Positions 1 to 8,288 of a DNA stretch of 64,000 nt are shown piece after piece; within the stretch, counting starts at the first letter, position 1; the number at the start of each line of letters is the position of its first letter. Source of the DNA: JBLWXV01 sp048267245 (GTDB lineage: Bacteria; Bdellovibrionota; Bacteriovoracia; Bacteriovoracales; Bacteriovoracaceae). Position numbers and translations under genes: made by a program. The notes under the pieces are model-generated. The model was not told where the DNA came from. It made no database searches and saw only the letters and a program-made list of their open reading frames with translations. The stretch is from positions 992,001 to 1,056,000 of the forward strand of contig JBLWXV010000001.1 of NCBI GenBank assembly GCA_048267245.1, in the 5' to 3' direction.

Positions 1-1
1 C

Positions 2-1312
2 CGCGCACTCATTAAGTTCCTCTACGCAACATATCCAGACTTCAATGCAACTGATCTTTCCTACTTTGCCAAAGAACTTTTTAAAGAAGAGATCAAGCGC
101 GACCGTGAAAAACTCTTTGAGTTTGGTAAGGTTGAACTCAATCCATACCTTGAGGATTTAAAGCGCGAGCAAGCAGGGCAGAGCAAGAGCAAGTCTCCAG
201 CAGCTGCAGGTAGCGAGCTCGATGGTGCTGGCGCCTCCGCTACTGAAGAGGAAGATCTCCAAAAGAAAATTGAAAATACTTTTGACTTTGGTTTTGAAGA
301 AGATCAAAAGACAGAGACAAAGTCGAGCACTCGTCGCAAGGCCACGGGTGCCCGCAGTAAGGCGGCAAAGGGTGGTGACCTCACCCTTATTGTTCAGCAA
401 GAAGACAAGACTCTTCAGGTTCAAGCCGCCACTGTTAGTGAGGCCATAGAGCCTGAGTCCGCGGCTTCTGCAAAGAAGACAAAGTCGGCGACTACTGCCA
501 ATAAGAGAGTTCGCAAGACAAGTTCTGGAGCTACTGCTTCAGGAGCAGGAACAGGCACCTCACGCGTAAGGCGTAAGAAATCTAGTCGTACTCGCTCTGG
601 AACTAAGAAGGTGAGAGTAAGAAAAGAGTCAAAAGAGAGTAGCGGCAGTAAATTGCCCGCACTTGTGGCCATGCTCTTACTCATTTTTGGAATCTCCTAT
701 TCTCAGTTCCCAGATGCAATGCCAATTCGAATTAGTTTTCTCGATTCTCTCTTTGGTCACGGTAGTGCTAAGAGAGTGCCCGCCAATGAAAATAAAGAGC
801 CAATCTTTGAAAATGATCCGGCAGCAAAGAAGTATGGAAAGGTTCTCATTTCTGGGGCGAAGAGTTCGGACATCATTTTTATGAATGGCATGGTTAAAAC
901 GTTAGATGCTTTAGGCACCGTTCAAGTTCCAATCGGCGAAGAGGTCTATATTCGCGTTCAAAGACCAGAGTATGCCCACTTTGTTCAAAAAGTTAATCTG
1001 GCCTCAGCTAATGATGAAGTTAGAGTGAATGTGAAGTTTAAGAAGAGAGCGGCTTTTGCCTTTCTGGTAAGTGGGGATAACTGTCCTGCCGGAGTGATCG
1101 AGTTCACGCTCTATGGTGAACCAAGAGTGGAGAAGGTCCCGCTACTTAGAAATCGCATTTGGCTGCCAATTGAGATCAAAGAAACAGGTGAGGCTTCACC
1201 AGTTGATTATAAAATGGTCTTCACTCGCAATGACCAAGCTCTAAAGCGTCAAATCAATGTCACTGTATCAAAAGAGTTTGAGGCAGTAGATCTCTGTGAG
1301 CTTCCGCTCTAG
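2..1312 (+). CDS. C-terminal part of putative membrane-anchored Ser/Thr protein kinase with PEGA-like domain (5' truncated)
   Basis: The frame is open from base 2 to the stop at 1310-1312, so the gene begins outside the window and the GTG at 611 is internal. The visible part runs: a short helical end (reads like LSYFAKELFKEEI), a long Lys/Arg/Ser/Thr/Ala-rich disordered linker to about base 640, one membrane segment (LPALVAMLLLIFGISY, about 652-700), and a beta-rich domain of about 170 residues. The start of that domain (GKVLISG ... VPIGEEVYIRV) resembles a PEGA repeat. Predatory-bacterium Ser/Thr kinases commonly end this way, but the kinase domain itself is not in view, so the kinase call is inference. 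Its 3' end overlaps the convergent ppsR gene by 4 bp. Confidence 0.5.
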   Translation, partial: RALIKFLYATYPDFNATDLSYFAKELFKEEIKRDREKLFEFGKVELNPYLEDLKREQAGQSKSKSPAAAGSELDGAGASATEEEDLQKKIENTFDFGFEEDQKTETKSSTRRKATGARSKAAKGGDLTLIVQQEDKTLQVQAATVSEAIEPESAASAKKTKSATTANKRVRKTSSGATASGAGTGTSRVRRKKSSRTRSGTKKVRVRKESKESSGSKLPALVAMLLLIFGISYSQFPDAMPIRISFLDSLFGHGSAKRVPANENKEPIFENDPAAKKYGKVLISGAKSSDIIFMNGMVKTLDALGTVQVPIGEEVYIRVQRPEYAHFVQKVNLASANDEVRVNVKFKKRAAFAFLVSGDNCPAGVIEFTLYGEPRVEKVPLLRNRIWLPIEIKETGEASPVDYKMVFTRNDQALKRQINVTVSKEFEAVDLCELPL

Positions 1313-2184
1313 TTATTCTCAGTCTCGTCTTCAAAGCGCTTTTTCTGCTTAAAGATATTATTCTTTCTCATATTGAGTAATTTCATAATCTCAGCTGCAG
1401 TCTCTTCAAGCGCTTTGTCGGTCACGTTAAATACAGGCCAGCGCTTGTTGCTCTTAAAAATGGCATTGGCCCACTCCACTTCCTTAAGAATATTGTCTTT
1501 ATCTGCATACTCGCCGGTGTGGGTGGCGGCGCCGAGACGGCTCAGACGATTGCGGCGAATTTCAAAGAGTGCCTCTGGATCAATAGTGAGGGCAAAGATT
1601 TTGCGCTGATCGACTTGGAAGAGTTCTTTAGGAGGCTCACTGCCGTAAATCAAGGGGACATTCACAACCTTAATGCCATGTTGTGAGAGATAAACTGACA
1701 GAGGAGTTTTTGAAGTTCGACTAATACCCACCAAAATGACGTCGGTTAGGTGGAGTGATTCAAGGTTTCTGCCATCGTCGTGATTGAGGGTGAACTCCAT
1801 TGCCTCCACACGCTTAAAGTAAGAGTCGTTTACAGCGTGCAAGAGACCTGGCTCGCTTGAAGGCTCTTGGTCAAAATAATTTGAAAGAGAAGTGAGCACT
1901 GGACCCAGCACATCGAGAGTGCGCACGTGGCGTATGCGAGAAACTTCTGAGATATACTCTCTCATCTGAGCAGAAACGATGGTGTATACCACGAGGTCGT
2001 GATGAACGGCGGCTTCAGTGAAGATGGCGTCCACCTGCTCTTTAGTTCGCACATTCTTATAGCGAGTAAAGTAGACATCTCTGTCTTCAAATTGGGCCAT
2101 GGCCGCGCGAGTGACCGATGTCGCCGTCTCGCCGGTGCCGTCAGAGATAATGATAATTTTCAGTCTTCTAGCTTCGTGATTCAT
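1309..2184 (-). CDS. ppsR: Pyruvate,phosphate dikinase / PEP synthetase regulatory protein (DUF299)
   Basis: This 291-residue protein matches the DUF299 family of bifunctional ADP-dependent kinase/Pi-dependent pyrophosphorylases. These switch PEP synthetase or pyruvate,phosphate dikinase off and on by threonine phosphorylation. Visible hallmarks are the N-terminal IIIISDGTGETA segment and the central P-loop-like VGISRTSKTP. Length is normal for the family apart from a charged C-terminal tail after LLNMRK. It starts 9 bp after miaA stops and is the last gene of a run FHA-GGDEF, mutL, miaA, ppsR. Neither target enzyme is encoded in the window, so I cannot say whether it acts on PPDK or PpsA. 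Confidence 0.93.
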   Translation of the reverse strand: MNHEARRLKIIIISDGTGETATSVTRAAMAQFEDRDVYFTRYKNVRTKEQVDAIFTEAAVHHDLVVYTIVSAQMREYISEVSRIRHVRTLDVLGPVLTSLSNYFDQEPSSEPGLLHAVNDSYFKRVEAMEFTLNHDDGRNLESLHLTDVILVGISRTSKTPLSVYLSQHGIKVVNVPLIYGSEPPKELFQVDQRKIFALTIDPEALFEIRRNRLSRLGAATHTGEYADKDNILKEVEWANAIFKSNKRWPVFNVTDKALEETAAEIMKLLNMRKNNIFKQKKRFEDETENN

Positions 2185-2193
2185 GAAAAAATC

Positions 2194-3177
2194 CTAGCAC
2201 GCTGGCGTCCAGTTACAAAGGAAAGCCTTGGCCTCGGCAATAATTTGCGCCGCATCTTTGAGAGGGTGATAGCAATGTTTAGGTTCAACCTTTTTAAAGA
2301 AGGTTCGCTGGGCCTTGGCCAATCGCCTTGTATTTATTGAGATGCGCTGGGCCCACTCCTCTTTAGTTGGGAGATGCCCTGCGATGTAGTCCAGAGTTTC
2401 TTTATATCCAATTGAGCCCAAAGCCTTGAGGCTTTGAGAGTGGCCGTTTTCAAGTAGCGAGCGCACTTCGCCTTCCAGGCCGGCAGCGATCATCTGCTCA
2501 GTTCTTGAAGTGATAATTTCCCAGTGCTCGGGCTTTGGAATATCTAAGTGGATATGATGAACGGACCACTCTGGATGGGAACTTTGCGAAAAGTCGTAGG
2601 GATTATTCTCGGCAAAGCGCTCGCGCTGCTGACTCAAGGGAGCGCCAGACATTAAGAAATGTTCGAGCGCTCTGATATTTCGGTAGTGATCATTTGGATG
2701 AAGTGCGTGGGCACTAGTGGGATCAACTTGAATCAGCTGCTCGCGCACACCTTCAATCCCTTTACTCTCAAAGAGTTCCTGCACCTGCTTTTTAATTTCT
2801 TCACTTGCCCCCTCACTCTCGTACATTCCTTTGATGAGGGCGCGTATATAAAAGCCACTGCCGCCAACTAAAATGGGGACGCGCTTTTGTTGGTGAATTT
2901 CAAGAATATGCCGGGTGGCGTATTCCACAAACCGAGAGGCATTATACTCCTCTTCAATCGAGACAATCCCAACGCCCAAGTGAGGAACTTCACTCATTTC
3001 AGTAGGACTGGGTTTGGCGGTTCCAATATTTAATTCGCGGTAAAAGAGAAGGGAGTCAAAATTAATGACCACAAACTCCCCAGGACTTCGGGCAAGCTCT
3101 TTGGCGAGCTTGATTGCGAGAGAGGTTTTTCCCGTCGCTGTGGGGCCAGAGACGATGAAGACAGGGAATTTATTCAT
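2194..3177 (-). CDS. miaA: tRNA dimethylallyltransferase
   Basis: MiaA transfers a dimethylallyl group to N6 of A37 in tRNAs reading UNN codons. The 327-residue protein has the N-terminal P-loop SGPTATGKTS, the substrate segment ending in NIGTAKPS, and VGGSGFYIRAL, all diagnostic of the family. Length is typical. The start codon lies inside the end of mutL (8 bp overlap), so the two are probably translationally coupled, and a mutL-miaA pair is common in bacteria. One small deviation: the family's DSxQVYR motif reads DSLLFYR here. Confidence 0.95.
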   Translation of the reverse strand: MNKFPVFIVSGPTATGKTSLAIKLAKELARSPGEFVVINFDSLLFYRELNIGTAKPSPTEMSEVPHLGVGIVSIEEEYNASRFVEYATRHILEIHQQKRVPILVGGSGFYIRALIKGMYESEGASEEIKKQVQELFESKGIEGVREQLIQVDPTSAHALHPNDHYRNIRALEHFLMSGAPLSQQRERFAENNPYDFSQSSHPEWSVHHIHLDIPKPEHWEIITSRTEQMIAAGLEGEVRSLLENGHSQSLKALGSIGYKETLDYIAGHLPTKEEWAQRISINTRRLAKAQRTFFKKVEPKHCYHPLKDAAQIIAEAKAFLCNWTPAC

Positions 3178-4750
3178 TAAAGAGTTTCGCTAGTAATTGA
3201 TCAGTTAAATCGATGTAGCAATTTCTTGGGAGTTCTTCAAGAGGCGTGTGCTCAAGGTGAGTGAGGGCGAGCTCTGTGCGCTCGTCACTTGGCATTTCTT
3301 CTCCGTATTGGGCCAGTAGAAAAGGTGCCACCAAATTGGCGGGATAGGGGCCAAGGGCAGCGGGGACTGTTTTAAGCGCAATTCTTTGCTCGCCAATCTC
3401 CTCCCAGTCATAGCCGCGCTCGCGAAAGTACACCTCATCTTTAGTGCTCCATTGGAGGGGCTTCTTTAGAGGTGAAGCAATGAGTAGAGGGATAGCGTCG
3501 TCTTCGCTGTGAGAGAGGAGTTCTTGATGAAGACCAGACAGAAGCTCTTTGACGCTGATTAATTTTCCATGCCTACTGAGAATATAGTTTGAAGAGAGCA
3601 CCGTGAAGCTTGTCGCTGTAAGTTCGGATTGGCCAGCTTGAGAGTGAGACTGATGATGTCCCTTGAGGCTTGTTTGGGGATAGTGAAAGTCCATCTCTTC
3701 GAGTGCAAAGTTTTGAATGTCCTCTGGCCTTTCATTTTCCACTTTGGGTTTGGGAAGTTCGCGCTTGATACTCTCTTTGAGTACTCCTACAACTTCACCC
3801 ATTTTAAAGAACTTAATCTGTGTTTTATTGGGATGAACATTCACATCCACTTCATCTGGAGCAACCTCGATAAAGACGGCGTAACCACCACTTGAAGAAT
3901 CCCAAACTCTCGCCATGGAATTGAGAATTACTTGGTGCAGGGCCTTATCGGTAAATAATCGATGATTGGCAAAGAGATACTGAGAAGAGCGTGGTCCTTG
4001 AGCGGGATCTAGTGGGACAAAACCAGTGACCTTGGTGCGATCAAATTCTCCCTGAAACATAAGGAGGTCTTCGGGGAGTGATTTTTTACCAAGCAAAACT
4101 TCTCTCACTCGAGTTTTGAGGTCTGACTTTTGATAGCGCTTTTTCTCTCCATCATCCCACTTAATTGAAAATTCAATTTCTGGGTGGGAGAGCAGGGCCG
4201 AGTGGAAAATACGCTTAAGGGCATTCTTTTCAGAAGTCTTAGATTTAATAAATTTAAGTCTCGCTGGCGTATTGTAGAAGAGGTCTCTGATAAAGAAGCT
4301 CGTTCCATGAGTGTTGCCTTTAAAGGGGAGCTCTTCAATTGTTTGACCACCGTGAAGAACGATCTTTCCTCCTGACTCTAAGTCTCCCTTGGGAGCGCTA
4401 GTGCAGGTAAGTCTTGAGATGCTGGCAGCACTTGCGAGGGCTTCACCTCTAAAACCAAAGCTTGCAAGATTATAAATATCTTCAAAGCGAGTGATCTTAG
4501 AAGTAGCGTGCCTGGCAAAGGCGTAGGGGAGCTCCTCTTGATACATGCCCTTGCCATTATCTTCTATCGCAAGGAGTTCGAGTCCGTTTCCAACCAGGTG
4601 AATATTTATTTGAGTGGAGCCGGCATCAATGGAGTTTTCAATGAGTTCTTTGAGAAGTGAGGCTGGTCTCTCAACAACTTCCCCGGCCTTAATCTGATCA
4701 ATCAGATGTTCCGGGAGAAGTTTGATACGTTGATGAGAGTTGAGAGACAT
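3170..4750 (-). CDS. mutL: DNA mismatch repair protein MutL
   Basis: The GHKL ATPase N-terminus is clear: IAAGEVVERPAS-type motif (IKAGEVVERPAS), ELIENSIDAG, IEDNGKGM, and FGFRGEALASAAS. Residues 1 to about 330 form the ATPase/transducer region, followed by a linker and a short C-terminal dimerisation domain. At 526 residues it is shorter than endonuclease-type MutL. The C-terminal stretch that usually carries DQHAxxER reads VKELLSGLHQEL instead, so I see no MutL endonuclease motif. It abuts the stop of the FHA-GGDEF gene directly and overlaps miaA, indicating one operon. The assignment is secure; loss of nuclease activity is inference. Confidence 0.96.
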   Translation of the reverse strand: MSLNSHQRIKLLPEHLIDQIKAGEVVERPASLLKELIENSIDAGSTQINIHLVGNGLELLAIEDNGKGMYQEELPYAFARHATSKITRFEDIYNLASFGFRGEALASAASISRLTCTSAPKGDLESGGKIVLHGGQTIEELPFKGNTHGTSFFIRDLFYNTPARLKFIKSKTSEKNALKRIFHSALLSHPEIEFSIKWDDGEKKRYQKSDLKTRVREVLLGKKSLPEDLLMFQGEFDRTKVTGFVPLDPAQGPRSSQYLFANHRLFTDKALHQVILNSMARVWDSSSGGYAVFIEVAPDEVDVNVHPNKTQIKFFKMGEVVGVLKESIKRELPKPKVENERPEDIQNFALEEMDFHYPQTSLKGHHQSHSQAGQSELTATSFTVLSSNYILSRHGKLISVKELLSGLHQELLSHSEDDAIPLLIASPLKKPLQWSTKDEVYFRERGYDWEEIGEQRIALKTVPAALGPYPANLVAPFLLAQYGEEMPSDERTELALTHLEHTPLEELPRNCYIDLTDQLLAKLFNE

Positions 4751-5659
4751 TTAGGCGCGGAAGAAGTTCACTTGGTTTCTTCCACCTTCTTTTGATTTGT
4801 ACACAGCTTGGTCAGCACGCTTAAAGAGGTCAGTGCCTGTGTTCACACCTTGACGGTAGTCGGCCACACCAATTGAAGCAGTTACGGGAAGCTTTTGTTC
4901 GTCGTAGATAAAGTCGTGACCTTCAACTAGCTTTCTTAGGCGCTCAGCGATTTCAAAAGACTGCTTGAGATTGGTCTGGGGAAGAAGAATAACAAATTCC
5001 TCACCACCATAACGAGCAAAGACATCAATTTCACGCACGCCATTCTTGCGAATGAGTTCGGCCAGTTCTTTAAGAACAAAGTCACCAGCATCGTGACCAT
5101 AGCCATCGTTGAGGTGTTTAAAGTGATCGAGGTCAAAAATAACAAGTGAGAGCGGCTTGCCAGTCACTTTTGACTTTTTAACTTCAAGATCTAGCTTGTT
5201 ATTAAAGTAGGCTTTGTTGTAGCAGCCTGTGTGGCGATCGGTATTGGCCTCAAGGTTGAGCTTGTCGTAGGTCAAGCGCTCTGGATCTCCCTTGGGAAGA
5301 TATTTAAACGTGACAGTTCCAAGCTTAATGATGTCGCCCTTCTTGAGGATGGTGGGGCTTTCAACTTTTTGGTTATTGAGGAAAGTTCCATTCTTAGAGC
5401 CGGCATCTTCGAGGGCCCAGTCTTCACCGGCCTTAGTGAGTTTAAAGTGCTGACGAGAAATACCATTGAACTCTAAAGGAATTGTACAATCAGCGTTGCG
5501 ACCACAGGTCACCACACTTTCTCTTAGGTCAAAAATAGTTCCGTTTAATTCTCCGCCGACAACTAGAAGCGCAGCCGATTTTTGTTCGGCCTCTTTTTCT
5601 GCAGCGGCCAGGGCGGCCTTAATGTCGGTTAGGACTACGGTAGCGTTATCATCGCTCAT
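4751..5659 (-). CDS. FHA-GGDEF diguanylate cyclase (DgcB-like)
   Basis: A 302-residue cytoplasmic protein. An N-terminal tail is followed by an FHA domain (GRNADCTIP, ISRQHF, SKNGTFLN; residues about 40-130) and a GGDEF domain with active-site GGEEF. An RxxD inhibitory site (REID) lies five residues before GGEEF, the normal I-site spacing, so product inhibition by cyclic di-GMP is expected. I chose the ATG at 5657-5659 because AAGGAA sits 8 bp upstream; an in-frame ATG 36 bp earlier lacks a good ribosome-binding site. The order matches Bdellovibrio DgcB, in which a phosphothreonine in the N-terminal tail binds the FHA domain. Threonines occur in the tail here (NATVVLTDI). First gene of the mutL-miaA-ppsR run. 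Confidence 0.9.
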   Translation of the reverse strand: MSDDNATVVLTDIKAALAAAEKEAEQKSAALLVVGGELNGTIFDLRESVVTCGRNADCTIPLEFNGISRQHFKLTKAGEDWALEDAGSKNGTFLNNQKVESPTILKKGDIIKLGTVTFKYLPKGDPERLTYDKLNLEANTDRHTGCYNKAYFNNKLDLEVKKSKVTGKPLSLVIFDLDHFKHLNDGYGHDAGDFVLKELAELIRKNGVREIDVFARYGGEEFVILLPQTNLKQSFEIAERLRKLVEGHDFIYDEQKLPVTASIGVADYRQGVNTGTDLFKRADQAVYKSKEGGRNQVNFFRA

Positions 5660-5802
5660 CTTAAAATTCCTTTTCAAATCCCTTAGCGAACCCATGCATC
5701 GGATTCTTATAAAGTTGAGTAGTTACAGTTTTTGTTGAATGTAATTTAAGTGTTTGCGTCCTGAATATTTTAGCCCTGGGCCGGGATGAATACAATAGGA
5801 AG

Positions 5803-5825
5803 AAGCCGCCTCCGGGGGGCGGCTT
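5803..5825 (-). terminator. GC-rich hairpin after pgi
   Basis: A perfect 8-bp inverted repeat (AAGCCGCC / GGCGGCTT) with a 7-nt loop lies between the end of pgi and the FHA-GGDEF gene. On the minus strand it is followed by only a weak pyrimidine stretch (CTTCCTATT). It is a plausible but not classical intrinsic terminator for pgi. Confidence 0.45.
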
Positions 5826-5864
5826 AGTATAAAAAACCGAGTATTTTAGCACCGTTATGGGGCG

Positions 5865-7151
5865 TTAATTCCCCGCTAGAAATGACTTCGCATAGCGTTT
5901 GCCGGCCTCGACTCCAGGCTGGTCAAAGGGATTTATGCCAAGTTTATAACCCATGAGCGCCGTAAGCCCCTCGAAGGCCATGACTAAGGCCCCGATATTA
6001 AACTCATCCACCCTTGAAATGGTGATATGGGCGTAGGGGCGGTCATTCTCTGCAAAGGCTTCTAGTGTGCCTCTGCACTCGGCCCTCATGAGCTGAGAGA
6101 GTGAAAACGGTGAGAGAGCAGCGAGGGAGGGTGAAGAGAAGTTATTTTCTAGGGTGTAATCGTGATCAAATTGATCAACTTCTATGACCAGGTTGTACTT
6201 GTCGCGCGGGCCATGCATAAAGAGCTGTACTTGAGAGTGCTGGTCGGTTGCTCCGTAGGCGGGAATCGGAGTGAGTCCGGTGAAGACCTCCTTCCCCTCG
6301 AGATTTTCTCTCTTTCCCAAGCTCTCGGCCCAAAGTTGCGTGAACCACGCACTGAGTGAGCGAAGCTTTGAAGAGTAGGGCATAAATACCGTTTGAGTCA
6401 TCCCAAGATTTTTATGGGCCGTGAGGGCTTGGGCGAGTGTGGCGATTAGGTGAGTTTGGCTTGGGCAATTGTTGGCCAGGCACGACTCCATTTCAACGAG
6501 AAAGGACTGCGCGCCCTTCACGAGTTTTTCTGGCGAGTGGCCAGCAAAGAGCAGTGGCAGGTATCCCACCGGGCTCATCACACTATAGCGGCCACCCAGG
6601 TCGCTTGGAATGACGAGTGTCTCTACTCCTAGTTCGCGCCCGAGATCTAGAAGCTCACTCTTAGCGGGATCAGTGGCAAAGATATAGTAATTTTTTAATT
6701 CTTCATTTGCGACGCCGCGATCATTTAGCCAATGAGTGATGATGGCCAGACCGGCCATCGTCTCTGCAGTTCCACCTGACTTACTAACAAAGTAGAAGGC
6801 GGCGTCTTTGTGATCTACTTCTGCAAGTTGATTAAAGAGGCGATCGGGATCGATATTATTGACGAAAGTAAACTTGCGGCCATCAATGCTTCCAAGTGCA
6901 TCGATGAGCATCTCAGGTCCTAGCGAGCTGCCGCCGATGCCCACGTGAACGAGGTGAGACTTCCCTTTAAACTTCTCAAAAACGCGCACACTCTCGGTGG
7001 CGAGGGTGTTATCGGTGAGAACGCGAGCAAAGCTACTCGGTCCCGTCTCCATAATTTCGCGCAACTTCTTGGCGTTATCAACGATCTCTTGGTGAGGGAG
7101 ATTATCAGCGTGAACCTTCGAACTGTGGTGAAGCTTAAAGTGTAGTCCCAT
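5865..7151 (-). CDS. pgi: Glucose-6-phosphate isomerase
   Basis: Interconverts glucose-6-phosphate and fructose-6-phosphate. The 428-residue protein shows the family core: HVGIGGSSLGPEML, YFVSKSGGTAETM (sugar-phosphate binding SIS motif) and a C-terminal NPFDQPGVEAGK. This is the short bacterial form rather than the 550-residue proteobacterial form. AAGGG sits 7 bp before the ATG. It starts 3 bp after the stop of the upstream acyl-CoA dehydrogenase, so pgi is probably co-transcribed with two acyl-CoA dehydrogenase genes, an unusual metabolic pairing. Confidence 0.95.
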   Translation of the reverse strand: MGLHFKLHHSSKVHADNLPHQEIVDNAKKLREIMETGPSSFARVLTDNTLATESVRVFEKFKGKSHLVHVGIGGSSLGPEMLIDALGSIDGRKFTFVNNIDPDRLFNQLAEVDHKDAAFYFVSKSGGTAETMAGLAIITHWLNDRGVANEELKNYYIFATDPAKSELLDLGRELGVETLVIPSDLGGRYSVMSPVGYLPLLFAGHSPEKLVKGAQSFLVEMESCLANNCPSQTHLIATLAQALTAHKNLGMTQTVFMPYSSKLRSLSAWFTQLWAESLGKRENLEGKEVFTGLTPIPAYGATDQHSQVQLFMHGPRDKYNLVIEVDQFDHDYTLENNFSSPSLAALSPFSLSQLMRAECRGTLEAFAENDRPYAHITISRVDEFNIGALVMAFEGLTALMGYKLGINPFDQPGVEAGKRYAKSFLAGN

Positions 7152-7154
7152 CTT

Positions 7155-8288
7155 TTACCCTTGGTAGTGAGCCTTTAATTTGCGCGCAATAACTACGCGC
7201 TGAACTTGATTAGTACCTTCGACGATTTGGAGAACTTTGGCGTCTCTCATGAGGCGCTCAACAGGATATTCACTGGTATAGCCAACGCCGCCAAGAATCT
7301 GGACGGCGTCGGTAGTCACTTTCATAGCGACATCAGTGGCCTTGAGTTTGGCCATAGAGGCGAGCTTTGAGTCGGACTTGCCAGTATCAAAGAGCTCAGC
7401 AGCGCGCGCGACCAGAAGTCTTGCGGCTTCGAGCTCTGTGGCCATGTCGGCCATCATAAATTGGAGACCTTGAAAATCGAAAATGGCGTGGCCAAACTGC
7501 TCGCGAGAAAGCGAGTACTTCACCGACTCATCAAGTGCGCGCTCGGCAACGCCCACGGCGATAGAGCCAATGGTGATGCGACCTTTATCAAGTCCACTCA
7601 TGGCCACTTTAAAACCCTCGCCCTCAGCGCCTACGCGGTTGGCCTCGGGAACAAAGCAGTCTTTGAGTAGCACTTCACAAGTGGGAGAGACTTTCCATCC
7701 CATCTTGCGCTCTTTCTTGCCAACACTAAATCCCTCAAAGCCACTCTCAACGATGAAGGCACTCACTCCTTTAGAACCAGCGGCTCCGGTTCTCGCCATA
7801 ACGAGATAGACAGTTGAGAGACCTGCGGAAGTAATCCACATTTTGGCGCCGTTAAGAACGTAGCCGCCATCAACTTTCTTGGCCGTCGTCTTTAGAGAAG
7901 CAGCGTCTGAGCCCGCCCCAGATTCTGAAAGACAGAAGGAGGCGATCTCTTCACCACTAGTGAGCTTGGGGAGATATTTTTCTTTTTGCGCCGAAGAGCC
8001 AAAAGAATTGATGATACTTTGAACCATCATAGAAACTGACAGAGTCACCGAGTAGGAAACAGAACTCTTTGCCAGCTCGGCCAGGGCCACACACTGATCG
8101 CTCACAGTGAGATTCATCCCGCCGTATTCTTCTGGCAGCGTGATTCCAGCAAAGCCCAGGGCTCCTAGCTCGTTGTAGATATCCATGCGAAAGCGCTCAT
8201 CGTGATCATCGCTCTCAAGCGTGGGCTCAATTTTTGTCTGGCGAAACTTTTCAAGTTGCGCCTTCATTTCAATTTGTAATTCGTTCAC
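7155..8288 (-). CDS. Acyl-CoA dehydrogenase, VEGT-type catalytic Glu
   Basis: A 377-residue FAD-dependent acyl-CoA dehydrogenase for the first oxidation step of fatty- or branched-acyl-CoA degradation. Visible motifs are CLSESGAGSDAAS (FAD/substrate), MWITSAG, and the C-terminal QILGGVGYTSEYPVERLMRD followed by VEGTNQ. The Glu in VEGT is the catalytic base of short- and medium-chain enzymes. At the alternative position used by isovaleryl-CoA dehydrogenase the sequence is LDKGRIT, with no Glu. Substrate length cannot be read from the sequence. The start overlaps the upstream paralogue by 4 bp. Confidence 0.9.
   Translation of the reverse strand: MNELQIEMKAQLEKFRQTKIEPTLESDDHDERFRMDIYNELGALGFAGITLPEEYGGMNLTVSDQCVALAELAKSSVSYSVTLSVSMMVQSIINSFGSSAQKEKYLPKLTSGEEIASFCLSESGAGSDAASLKTTAKKVDGGYVLNGAKMWITSAGLSTVYLVMARTGAAGSKGVSAFIVESGFEGFSVGKKERKMGWKVSPTCEVLLKDCFVPEANRVGAEGEGFKVAMSGLDKGRITIGSIAVGVAERALDESVKYSLSREQFGHAIFDFQGLQFMMADMATELEAARLLVARAAELFDTGKSDSKLASMAKLKATDVAMKVTTDAVQILGGVGYTSEYPVERLMRDAKVLQIVEGTNQVQRVVIARKLKAHYQG

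Noticed and set aside
611..1312. Separate gene starting at GTG 611
   Set aside because: The same frame is open back to the window edge and the upstream sequence reads as a continuous protein, so 611 is internal.
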